Shown: positions 25,096 to 32,866 of the stretch, in pieces | Layout: every line of letters begins with the position of its first letter | Position numbering within the stretch: position 1 is the first letter of the stretch | Origin: Desulfobulbaceae bacterium | Lineage (GTDB): Bacteria; Desulfobacterota; Desulfobulbia; Desulfobulbales; Desulfocapsaceae | NCBI GenBank assembly: GCA_020049575.1 | Contig: JAIFKM010000025.1 | Location: forward strand, 1 to 35,098 | Reading direction: 5' to 3' | DNA: 35,098 nucleotides | Program-made: the position numbers and the translations under genes | Notes under the pieces: generated by a model | What the model was told of the DNA's origin: nothing | Database searches by the model: none | What the model saw: only the letters and a program-made list of their open reading frames with translations

Positions 25096-27380
25096 TTCGT
25101 CACCTTTGCCGGAACCATGCGGTGACTCCAGGCCTTCTGCAGCAGATATTCGTTACCGTTTAGTACATATTCCAGCCAGAAAAACACTTCTCCCAAGCGG
25201 GCGGAGGTCAGGCGTATTCCTCGTGATTGGTGTTCAAAATATCGCCCACTCTGCTCCGTCAACCAGAGCACCTGACGGATATCGTCTGTCAGAATCCGCC
25301 GTTTTTCAAGTATCGGAAGAAGTTCCGATGCAATTTTCAGGCTGATACCTTGCCATTCCTCAGGCGGAGATATTCGCTCACCGAAATATTCTTCCTGCAG
25401 CCTGATTTTCAATGCCCGCCGGTTCGCGCGGCGTGTTGATATGCCAAGAGGTGCCTCCTCGGCAGATCTGGCCGTCTCCGGAAAAAGCAGGTCGAGTATA
25501 TGAAGGACAGGTCGGCCAGTACGGGCAAGCTGCTCCCGGCACATAATGCAATAGGTGAGAAAATCAGCAGAGGTCTGCGAGACACGGTTTTCGAGCACTT
25601 TGCGCGTCAGTTCGGGATTTGCGTTGTCCATAAGGCCGCCGTAACCGCAGCACTCCGTCAGCTCCCCGGATAGCGGCAGATCAGCCAGTTCCTGTCCCAG
25701 ATCTGCTATCAACCTTCGGACGGCGGCCTGGGTGGCCTTGTCGTTTCTTGCCGTGCAGGGATCGGTCAGGGCCAGAGGCAGCTGCTTTGCTGGGGCTGCG
25801 GCATTCAAGGGAGGGGCTGTTATTGACCAGACAGACTGGGCATCAACCTCAGGCAGCTGTTTCCTGAACATCTGCAGACACGATGAGCAGCAGGTCAGGA
25901 CTCGCGGGCTGCCCAGTTTGCGCCAGGATTGCAGAAATTGTTCACCAATCTCCCGGAATTCGGTCTTGCGGCCCGCCCAGTGGGCCGGAGCACCGCAGCA
26001 GCCGATCCAGATGCCGGTATCGCGCCACTGTGCTCTCAGATGATGGTACAGGGCAATGGTCTGATCAGGTCTGACAGCGGCCAACTGGCAGCCAGGGAAA
26101 AAAATTGCACTGCTGCTTTGATGACCAGGGGCCATGCGGACCAGTTCGAATTGGGAGCTGAGGGCAGCGCGCATTTCGTCGAGAGCAAAAGCATGGGCTG
26201 AGGGCGGCATGCGATTTTCCTCAACCATTCGTTGTCTGGCCTCAAGGCAGAGGGTAGCCATCGAAAAATCGTGAGGACAGAGAATCTCGCATTGGCCGCA
26301 AAGTGAACATGAATTTATGAAGGTGTTGGTCTGGTGTGTTCCCTTGACAATGGCTTCGTTGTTGTAAACCCGTCTGCTGTAGACCTTCGGATAACTGCCG
26401 AATTCCTGCAGATAGACACAATGCCGCACACATTCCAGGCACTGGCAGTTGATGCAGCGTTCAGCTTCCTGTCTGGCCTCATCTGGAGAGTAATTGTCAT
26501 TTTCCGTTGAAGGGATGATCCTGGCCTTGGGATTCACATCCTTTAACGAGGTGAACAGGTCGGTATGGCCATGGCGGGGCCGGGGCCTGGCAGCGGTAAG
26601 GGATACGCCCTGCATGTGCCTGTCCATCGAGAGCGCCGCGGCACGACCCTGGGCAACACTGGTAATGTAGCGCCATAGATGTTCTGCGTCGGCAATGCCG
26701 CCGGTGAACAGTCCTTCTTCCGGCAGGGCCATGGTCTCAGGGGCGACGTTCGCTAGGAGATTGCACAGTTCGGTATCAAGTTCGCCATCATGACCGATAT
26801 ACACCGTCTGACAACGAGTGCGTACCTCAGCCAGCACATCGGGTGTAAGTGTAGTTGCTGATTCAAACCACACACCCATTTTTTCAAGAACTGCCAACTC
26901 CTCGGCGAGAATCTCCGGCGGAATCACAGTCGATGGCATATCGCTGAGCCAGCCTCCGGGAGACGTCGAGGAAATGAGCGTGACGGCATATCCTTTTTTT
27001 GCAAGATCAAAGGCGGCGACCAGAGAGCTGGGGCCGCCGCCCAGAACCCCGGTCTTCTTTCCCCGCGAGGGGAGACAGAGGATTTTTCCCTGTCTTGGCG
27101 CTGAGGAGATGCAGCTTCGTTCCAGGAGTCCGACTGCAATGGAGCCGCCGAGGTCTTTGCGCAGACAGAAATTTTCACAAGGGGCTTCGCAGATCCTTGC
27201 TGTAATTCCGATCAGCGGCATGGTTTTTTCGAGGATTCTGCGGGCGGTCTGCATATCTCCCTGAACCATCGCCTGCACGAAGGCACGGGCGTCGACACCC
27301 AGCGGACACCCTGCGGTACATGCCGGCGGCTCTTCCTGGATGCAGCGGGATTCCCATTCCCGTAACTCTTTCTGGTCCAT
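25092..27380 (-). CDS. pyridine nucleotide-disulfide oxidoreductase / dicluster-binding protein with CCG domains
   Basis: The 762-residue protein is a string of redox modules. First comes a GltD/DPYD-like N-terminal FeS domain with CTAGCPLGVD and CEAPCENFC. Next is a flavin/NAD Rossmann fold (GVLGGGPSSLVAAFDLAKKGY). Then come two ferredoxin motifs, CINCQCLECVRHC and CSLCGQCEILCPHDF (the dicluster part). Then two CCG domains as in heterodisulfide reductase HdrB and GlpC (FFPGCQL, GCCGAPAHWAG, CCSSCLQMF; ECCGYGGLMD, YCIMCREQL). The last ~100 residues are unassigned. It probably moves electrons between a nucleotide or ferredoxin and a disulfide-type acceptor. The ATG at 27380 has GGGAGA upstream; the in-frame GTG 14 codons earlier falls in the mop terminator hairpin. 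Confidence 0.87.
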   Translation of the reverse strand: MDQKELREWESRCIQEEPPACTAGCPLGVDARAFVQAMVQGDMQTARRILEKTMPLIGITARICEAPCENFCLRKDLGGSIAVGLLERSCISSAPRQGKILCLPSRGKKTGVLGGGPSSLVAAFDLAKKGYAVTLISSTSPGGWLSDMPSTVIPPEILAEELAVLEKMGVWFESATTLTPDVLAEVRTRCQTVYIGHDGELDTELCNLLANVAPETMALPEEGLFTGGIADAEHLWRYITSVAQGRAAALSMDRHMQGVSLTAARPRPRHGHTDLFTSLKDVNPKARIIPSTENDNYSPDEARQEAERCINCQCLECVRHCVYLQEFGSYPKVYSRRVYNNEAIVKGTHQTNTFINSCSLCGQCEILCPHDFSMATLCLEARQRMVEENRMPPSAHAFALDEMRAALSSQFELVRMAPGHQSSSAIFFPGCQLAAVRPDQTIALYHHLRAQWRDTGIWIGCCGAPAHWAGRKTEFREIGEQFLQSWRKLGSPRVLTCCSSCLQMFRKQLPEVDAQSVWSITAPPLNAAAPAKQLPLALTDPCTARNDKATQAAVRRLIADLGQELADLPLSGELTECCGYGGLMDNANPELTRKVLENRVSQTSADFLTYCIMCREQLARTGRPVLHILDLLFPETARSAEEAPLGISTRRANRRALKIRLQEEYFGERISPPEEWQGISLKIASELLPILEKRRILTDDIRQVLWLTEQSGRYFEHQSRGIRLTSARLGEVFFWLEYVLNGNEYLLQKAWSHRMVPAKVTK

Positions 27381-27388
27381 ACATCTCC

Positions 27389-27429
27389 CAAAAATAAAAA
27401 ACCTCTCCGGCCCTAAAGGCACGGAGAGG
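27389..27429 (-). terminator. intrinsic terminator after mop
   Basis: On the minus strand the arms CCTCTCCG and CGGAGAGG (27402-27409 and 27422-27429 as + coordinates) form an 8-bp stem, extended inside by GCC/GGC with one bulged base. It is followed by TTTTTT-A-TTTTT. It lies 15 bp after the mop stop and 9 bp before the start of the oxidoreductase gene, so the maturation operon downstream is either read through at reduced level or has its own start. Confidence 0.85.
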
Positions 27430-27443
27430 TGAAAAGTGCCGAA

Positions 27444-30161
27444 TCAGCCCTTCAGTCCGGCTAAAACCTTTTCAGGCAGGGCGGGGAGTCTGGTGATACG
27501 GACTCCGCAGGCATTATAGATTGCATTAATGATCGCGGCGTGCGGGCAGGTCAGCGGCAGTTCGCCGACCCCTGAAGCTCCGAAAGGTCCTTCCGGCCGC
27601 TCAGTTTCGACGTAGAGCAGTTCCATGTCGTCCGGGATCTGTTTGATGTAGGGGAAGCCTGCACCAACAAGGGTCGAGTGTTTGTGGATATCTTCAAAGT
27701 CCTCGGTCAGGGCAAGGCCAATGCCTTGGGCGAGGCCGCCGTACATCTGGCCATCGACCACCAGCCGATTGGCAATCTTGCCGATATCGGCCACCAGAGT
27801 CATCTTGCCTACCGTGGTAACGCCAGTTTTGATGTCAACTGCGACCTCGGCCAGAAAGACACCGTACATATAACAGGCAAAGGGCTTGCCTTGGCCGTTT
27901 TCATCGCAGGCCTCGGCCGGGGCGGTCCATTTACCGTTGTACTTGGTCGGGATTTTCTCGGAGACCATCTGGGAATAGGTGCGCACCCCGCCCTTGCCGT
28001 CACGCATGCCGCCGGCCAGCAGTTCGCACGCAGCCTTAATTGCCCGACCGATGACCACCTGGGAGCGGCTGCCGCCGGCTGGACCGCCGTTCGGGCAGAC
28101 ACTGGTATCGTTGAGAACCAGTTTGATCCGTTCCGGGCCGACACCGACCTTGTACAGAGTCTCCTGGGCCGTGGCCAGGGCACCCATGTCCGCGCCCTGG
28201 CCGTGATCGTGCCAGGTTGTGTAGATAGTCACGGTATCGTCGGCGTTGATCTGGGCATCCACCTCAGCGCTGTCCGGACCATCCAGGCCGCTGCCGTAAA
28301 CTCCAAGGGAGATGCCGACCCCGTGCTTGACAGCGTCCGTCGAGGCTGCTTTGGCCTTGGTAAGGGCTGCCTGATATTTTGGCCGCAAGATGTCGAGGAG
28401 TTCCGGCAGGCTGTAGACCTCGGGATCCTGCCCGCTGGGGGTGGTGGAGCCCTGGCGATAGACGTTCTTGTAACGCAATTCAAGGGGGTCCATACCAAGT
28501 TTTTCCGCCAGTTGATCCATCAGGACTTCCGAAGCAAATTCCGACTGCGGTGATCCATAGGCTCGGAAGGCCGAGCCCCAGGCATGATTGGTGCAAACGG
28601 TGCGGCCGATACCCCTGATATTGGCGATATCATAACCAGCACCGATAAACTGAGCGCCGCGCAGGGTCAGCAGGTCGCCGAATTCCGAATATGGGCCGTG
28701 ATCGACTGACCAATCGGACTCCATACCGAGCAGTTTGCCGTCCTTGTCGGCAGCCATGCGCAGGTTGATAAAGAACGGTGAACGTTTGCCGGTATAGGTC
28801 TGCTGCTGGAAATAATCATAACCGAGGAATACCGGGCGGTTCGTGGCCAGAGCCGCGGCACCGACGAGAGCCTCCATGGTCGGGCTGAACTTGTAGCCGA
28901 AGGTGCCGCCGGCGGGATTCTGCACCATCACCAAATTATCCGGTTCGACGCCGAGACCCGGGGCGATCATATAAAGGTGGAGATGCAGACCGATCGATTT
29001 GGAATGGATGACCAGCTTGCCGGCATCATTGATGTAGGCGAAGCCGACATCGGGTTCGATCGGCATATGCGGCTGACGACCGACATAATAATCGCCTTCG
29101 ACCACAACAGCAGCCTTGTCAAAGACCGGTCCAGTTTCTTCGCCCTTGACGATGCGCTGTTCGAAATAAATGTTGGGGGTACCGGGATGGATCTCGATGG
29201 CGTCTTCCGCCATAGCTGCCGGTGCGCTCATATAACTTGGTAGTTCTTCGAGCTGAACGCGTACTTTTTCCGCCGCTGCTTTGGCATTTTTTATGGTGTC
29301 GGCGCAGACGATGGCCATCGCATCACCGAACTGGAAGACCTTCTCATCGCAGAGAATCGGCCGATCCCAGCCGTCACCTTTGTTGGTCGGGAAGGTGATG
29401 AGGCCTGTGATACGATTTTTGCCCTTGATATCTTTGGCTGTGACGATCTTGTAGACGCCTGGCATCTTCTCTGCCTCGCTGGTATCGATGGAGAGAATCC
29501 GGGCGTGGGATACTTTTGCCTGGACAAGAGCGAGTTGCAGAGTTTCTTCCGGCATCTTCAGCCCCAGATCGGCACCGAAATCACAAGTGCCGGTGACTTT
29601 AGCGATGGCCGATGGCCGTGGATATCTGGTGCCCCAGATGCGGCCGTCTGCCGGGATCTTGAAGGTCAGATCGTCCATTGTCATCTCGCCACGCATGACC
29701 CTTGCGGCGTCCATGACAGCATCAACCAATTGTTTGTAGCCGGTGCAGCGGCAGGCGTTACGATGTTTGTGAAACCATTCACGGACCTCGTCGCGGCTGG
29801 GGTTTGGATTGGTGTCGAGCAGCCCCTTGGCTGAGACGATAAATCCAGGCGAACAGAAACCGCACTGGGCACCGCCATGGGCAATCCAGGCCATCTGGAC
29901 CGGATGCAGGCAGTCGGGTGTGCCGATACCCTCGATAGTGGTGATCCGGGCTCCATCGGTTACCCGTTTCATCTTTGTGGCGCAGGAGCGGATGACCTGG
30001 CCGTCCATGATGACACTGCATGCCCCGCATTGGCCCTGGCTGCAACCAACCTTGGTGCCGGTCATGGTCAGATTGTTCCTGATGACGCTGGCCAGCGAGC
30101 TTTCCGCATCGACAACCAGATGTTTCACAACCCCGTTCACGACAATTTCTTTTTTGATCAT
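27444..30161 (-). CDS. mop: aldehyde oxidoreductase (molybdenum, MCD cofactor)
   Basis: The 905-residue enzyme is collinear with D. gigas Mop (907 aa), which oxidises aldehydes to acids. Cluster cysteines fall at the same numbers: 40, 45, 48, 60 for the first [2Fe-2S]; 100, 103, 137, 139 for the second. Active-site stretches match the D. gigas enzyme as I recall it: GGTFGYKFSPT, WGSAFRAYGSPQ, HGQGADMG, GPAGGSRSQ and GASGVGELPLT with the catalytic Glu (869 in D. gigas). The ATG at 30161 has a perfect AAGGAGG seven bases upstream; an in-frame TTG two codons earlier is less likely. It is expected to be soluble, with electrons passed to flavodoxin or ferredoxin. A terminator separates it from the maturation genes. 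Confidence 0.97.
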   Translation of the reverse strand: MIKKEIVVNGVVKHLVVDAESSLASVIRNNLTMTGTKVGCSQGQCGACSVIMDGQVIRSCATKMKRVTDGARITTIEGIGTPDCLHPVQMAWIAHGGAQCGFCSPGFIVSAKGLLDTNPNPSRDEVREWFHKHRNACRCTGYKQLVDAVMDAARVMRGEMTMDDLTFKIPADGRIWGTRYPRPSAIAKVTGTCDFGADLGLKMPEETLQLALVQAKVSHARILSIDTSEAEKMPGVYKIVTAKDIKGKNRITGLITFPTNKGDGWDRPILCDEKVFQFGDAMAIVCADTIKNAKAAAEKVRVQLEELPSYMSAPAAMAEDAIEIHPGTPNIYFEQRIVKGEETGPVFDKAAVVVEGDYYVGRQPHMPIEPDVGFAYINDAGKLVIHSKSIGLHLHLYMIAPGLGVEPDNLVMVQNPAGGTFGYKFSPTMEALVGAAALATNRPVFLGYDYFQQQTYTGKRSPFFINLRMAADKDGKLLGMESDWSVDHGPYSEFGDLLTLRGAQFIGAGYDIANIRGIGRTVCTNHAWGSAFRAYGSPQSEFASEVLMDQLAEKLGMDPLELRYKNVYRQGSTTPSGQDPEVYSLPELLDILRPKYQAALTKAKAASTDAVKHGVGISLGVYGSGLDGPDSAEVDAQINADDTVTIYTTWHDHGQGADMGALATAQETLYKVGVGPERIKLVLNDTSVCPNGGPAGGSRSQVVIGRAIKAACELLAGGMRDGKGGVRTYSQMVSEKIPTKYNGKWTAPAEACDENGQGKPFACYMYGVFLAEVAVDIKTGVTTVGKMTLVADIGKIANRLVVDGQMYGGLAQGIGLALTEDFEDIHKHSTLVGAGFPYIKQIPDDMELLYVETERPEGPFGASGVGELPLTCPHAAIINAIYNACGVRITRLPALPEKVLAGLKG

Positions 30162-30541
30162 GCCCAACCTCCTTGAATTATTGGCCGGAATTGAACACGC
30201 AGCTTCGAGAGAGATGTATCTTCAGTCGGAATGATCTGAAAAGACACCAGGTTCACAGCAGCTGCATGTTGATATCGATATCAGCAGGAAGAAACTACTC
30301 TCCTCCGTCTGCCCAAAAAGCTTATCTAGCCATCAGGTACATGTCAAAAGTAATTGTAATAACAGAAAGAAATATGAATCAAACTGACCCATACTAACCA
30401 AAAATTACAGTTTTCTTTTTCGGGTCAGTTGATGGGGGTATGCTGGCGGCGGAGCTGTTCTTCCGCGGCTTTGGACTGAGTGCGCAATTTTCACTGGCAT
30501 TCAGAGGTGGGGAAAATAATACAGAATCTGCAGTAAAGTTT
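30162..30541. other. intergenic control region upstream of mop
   Basis: There is no gene here. Besides the promoter, the region holds a perfect 14-bp palindrome TGATATCGATATCA (30270-30283), inside the predicted mop leader. It also has a long-spaced inverted repeat, AACTGACCC (30382-30390) and GGGTCAGTT (30422-30430), about 35-80 bp upstream of the -35 box. Either could bind a regulator. The leader is ~150 nt long; I looked for a molybdenum-cofactor riboswitch and could not recognise one by eye. Confidence 0.5.
30319..30347 (-). promoter_or_regulatory. probable sigma70 promoter of mop
   Basis: On the minus strand TTGACA (30347-30342) is followed after 17 bases by TAAGCT (30324-30319), a perfect -35 with a moderate -10. 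The start would be near 30311, giving a 150-base leader to the mop ATG. The weak -10 suggests activation or tight control. Confidence 0.5.
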
Positions 30542-31288
30542 TTAAAATCTCTTAACCTGCTTTTTAGCGAGTGTCGACCACCTCACGCTATTCTTATCCT
30601 CGTTAAGCCTGGCAACCGGCACGACCTGGAGGCCGCCAAGGAGCACGGTCTTGACAGTATCCTCGGCGAAGACAACGAGGTTGTCCTCTGCAAGTGTCTG
30701 TCCGTGTTCATCGACTACCGCATCGACAAAGTCATGCGCACACATGTCGGCTACAGTTGATGTTTCTCCTCTCTTGCCGAGGTGATACCAGCCTCTGAAT
30801 CTGCCGTCATTGCCCTGGAGACGCAAGCCGATAGCTGCCAGCGCACCGATGACGCCGCCGCCGGTACCGCCGTGTTCGGAGAGATGCACTCCGAGCAGAC
30901 TGGCCAGATCATAGGCATCCTGTTTTGTCACTATGCTCTTTTTTGCAGTCAGGCCAAAGGCTGTCAGTGCCTCTGTATTGAGCTGAGCGTCGGCAACAGC
31001 CACACAGAGCCCTGGGTCAGAGCCGGCTGCCGATTCGCACTGCAGGAATTTTTCGCTGAAGCGGATGATGGGATCAACCTGAGTCGCTTCAGTGGCAGCG
31101 GTAAAACACATGGCGCTGTTGTGTGAAGTATAGGGAATGTCCTCATGGACATAGAGTTGATGGCGGGAAATGCTTGAACATTGTGCCATTCCCCTTGACT
31201 GCAGTTCATGTGCGAGTCTCTCCGCTGCCTGGCCGGAGCCCGGGCTGTCGAGATTGTCTGTATCGTCAATGCTTATAAGGATTTTCAT
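30542..31288 (-). CDS. TiaS-like ATP-binding protein of unknown role
   Basis: The 248-residue protein starts MKILISIDDTDNLDSPGSGQ; the DDTD motif near the N-terminus is the hallmark of the TiaS (tRNA-Ile2 agmatinylcytidine synthetase) superfamily. A glycine-rich EHGGTGGGVIGALAAIGLR motif lies at ~140-160. It lacks TiaS's C-terminal OB and zinc domains, and bacteria do not make agmatidine, so it is probably a different nucleotide-dependent enzyme. The ATG at 31288 is chosen over a TTG two codons upstream. It is on the same strand as mop, ~380 bp upstream of it. Functional link to molybdenum genes is inferred only from position. Confidence 0.7.
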   Translation of the reverse strand: MKILISIDDTDNLDSPGSGQAAERLAHELQSRGMAQCSSISRHQLYVHEDIPYTSHNSAMCFTAATEATQVDPIIRFSEKFLQCESAAGSDPGLCVAVADAQLNTEALTAFGLTAKKSIVTKQDAYDLASLLGVHLSEHGGTGGGVIGALAAIGLRLQGNDGRFRGWYHLGKRGETSTVADMCAHDFVDAVVDEHGQTLAEDNLVVFAEDTVKTVLLGGLQVVPVARLNEDKNSVRWSTLAKKQVKRF

Positions 31289-31371
31289 GCTCAATGCGCC
31301 TCAATGAATGAAAAGATAAAGGCATCCGGCCCCAGCTTTTGAACCGGCTTTGCTGATAAAGAGTGTGGTTT

Positions 31372-31563
31372 ATGAACAATGACAGAATTTTTCATCTGGC
31401 AGCGTGCCTCGTCAGGGGGAAAGAAACAGAAAATTTCATCAGGAAGCACGAATATTATAAAAAAAGAGTGAGTGAATGTCTGTTAAGATTGTTCAATAAA
31501 CGCCACAATAGACTTATTCGTGACTGGACTGTCAAAAAACAATGGAAAAATGCACAAGAATAA
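31372..31563 (+). CDS. possible small basic protein
   Basis: A 63-codon frame with AAAGAG about 8 bases before its ATG encodes a Lys/Arg-rich, largely helical product. No family is recognisable, and composition alone does not prove expression. It lies between the divergent TiaS-like gene and the storage-protein promoter. It may be a chance frame. Confidence 0.25.
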   Translation: MNNDRIFHLAACLVRGKETENFIRKHEYYKKRVSECLLRLFNKRHNRLIRDWTVKKQWKNAQE

Positions 31564-31597
31564 CCAAATATGACGAAAACGTACAACCAGGCGCACC

Positions 31598-31626
31598 TTG
31601 CTATCTCTTTTATATGGTCATATACT
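31598..31626 (+). promoter_or_regulatory. sigma70-type promoter of the molybdenum storage operon, with palindrome
   Basis: TTGCTA (31598-31603) and TATACT (31621-31626) are spaced by 17 bases. The near-perfect palindrome TATATG-GT-CATATA (31611-31624) covers the spacer and half of the -10 box, a position where a bound repressor would block RNA polymerase. Start expected near 31633. Confidence 0.55.
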
Positions 31627-31672
31627 GCAGGAAAGGCCGCAGGTAAGACTACTTTCAATCAGGAGGCATGCA

Positions 31673-31870
31673 ATGAACGGACAAATTTTTTACAGAACAC
31701 GACAGAAAGCAAGAGAAGGTGCAAAAACGCCGCAATATAGGATCGTCGCAGTATGCGGTGTTGACTTGAAGGTGTATGGTCAGCATCTGCGCAAAACTGA
31801 ACTCGAGCAGATTGCCAAGGCTGTAAACGCAGATCTTGTCGCCCTAAAACGCGGCGAGAAGCACATCTAA
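31673..31870 (+). CDS. small protein upstream of the molybdenum storage gene
   Basis: A 65-residue protein whose ATG has an excellent ribosome-binding site (AGGAGG, 6 bases upstream). It is basic at the N-terminus (FYRTRQKAREGAK), then has a beta-like stretch (QYRIVAVCGVDLKVYG) and a helix ending in a charged tail. It contains one Cys. I recognise no family. It is 44 bp upstream of the storage protein gene, in the same predicted transcript, so it may be an accessory or control factor for molybdenum storage. Confidence 0.65.
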   Translation: MNGQIFYRTRQKAREGAKTPQYRIVAVCGVDLKVYGQHLRKTELEQIAKAVNADLVALKRGEKHI

Positions 31871-31914
31871 CAAACCTTCAACTTCTATATTATCTCTTCA
31901 GAGGAAACTGAACT

Positions 31915-32745
31915 ATGGCACTGGTGCGAGAAAAGGATGGCAAGAGACTGCATGTGAAAAGTGTTCTCATGGGTGAGAGCCTTGTGAGCAAGGAGTTTAT
32001 TGAAAAATTAGATATCGCTCCTCAGGAGAGGCTCTACCCCGATATCGCCATAATGAAGATTGGCGGGCAGTCAATATGCGATCGGGGAGTCAAGGCGTTG
32101 CCGCCTATTCTGAAGGAGATAGTCAGGAATCGGCAGGATCATAAATTACTGATTACCACAGGAGGAGGTACCCGAAGTCGCCATATCTACACAATTGGTC
32201 TGGAAATGGGTATGCCGACGGGAGTGATCGCGAAATTCGGCAGCATGGTTTCAGAGCAGAACGCTTTGATGATTGCCACTTTGCTTTCTCCCTGGGGAGG
32301 CATAAAGATCTCGCATTCGGATATTGTCAAGCTTCCGACATATTTTGCCGAAAATATCATACCGGTAATGCATGGCATGCCGCCGTATGACTATTTCGCG
32401 ATCAAACCCAAGGTAGGTCGTATTCCGATACATCGCACCGATGTCGGTCTTGTCATACTCGCCGATCTGATCGGCTCGCGGACGATTCTCTTCGTCAAGG
32501 ATGAAGACGGCCTGTATACCGATGATCCGAAAAAAAATCCGGATGCAAAATTCATCCCGGAAATCGGCGCCCAGGATTTACTCGATCTTGAACAGGACGA
32601 TCTGGTCATAGAAAGGCCCTGTCTTGAGATTATTCAGAACAGTGAAGTCATCGAAAAAGTGCAGATTATCAACGGGTTGGTCGATGGGAATATCACACGA
32701 GCCCTGAACGGTGAGCATGTTGGCACGTATATTTATAAGCAGTAG
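31915..32745 (+). CDS. molybdenum storage protein subunit (MosA/MosB, amino-acid-kinase fold)
   Basis: The 276-residue protein is of the UMP-kinase-like MoSto family, which packs molybdate or tungstate as polyoxometalate clusters in an ATP-dependent way. Seen: KIGGQSICDRG (nucleotide loop), TTGGGTRSRH, MSEQNAL-like MVSEQNALMIATLLSPWGG, the HGMPPYD region, and the kinase-type KDEDGLYTDDPKKNPDA. The C-terminus, GTYIYK, fits the family. Length equals the Azotobacter alpha subunit. Azotobacter uses two different subunits; only one gene is visible here, so the complex may be homomeric. An AGAGGAAA lies before the ATG. Confidence 0.88.
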   Translation: MALVREKDGKRLHVKSVLMGESLVSKEFIEKLDIAPQERLYPDIAIMKIGGQSICDRGVKALPPILKEIVRNRQDHKLLITTGGGTRSRHIYTIGLEMGMPTGVIAKFGSMVSEQNALMIATLLSPWGGIKISHSDIVKLPTYFAENIIPVMHGMPPYDYFAIKPKVGRIPIHRTDVGLVILADLIGSRTILFVKDEDGLYTDDPKKNPDAKFIPEIGAQDLLDLEQDDLVIERPCLEIIQNSEVIEKVQIINGLVDGNITRALNGEHVGTYIYKQ

Positions 32746-32748
32746 GAA

Positions 32749-32781
32749 ATGACAGGTGCAGGCGCCGTCTGCACCTGTCAT
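32749..32781. terminator. strong hairpin between convergent genes
   Basis: Arms ATGACAGGTGCAG and CTGCACCTGTCAT are perfectly complementary over 13 bp with a 7-base loop. The hairpin begins 3 bp after the storage gene stop and lies before the convergent TunR-like gene's end. No T-run follows on either strand, so it may stop transcription only with help (Rho) or protect the mRNA end. Confidence 0.6.
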
Positions 32782-32866
32782 GATGGCTCGCTGTCTCCAG
32801 CAGGCGGCAGAATTTCAGGAATTCGACCCCTTTCAAGGTTTCATTTCCCCCGTATTCCAGTAACAC

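Noticed and set aside
27678-28553. 291-codon open frame on the + strand inside mop
   Set aside because: Antisense shadow of the aldehyde oxidoreductase, no independent start signals or motifs.
30162-30311. Molybdenum-cofactor riboswitch in the mop leader
   Set aside because: The leader is long enough, but I could not align the conserved riboswitch stems by eye; a covariance-model search would be needed to support it.
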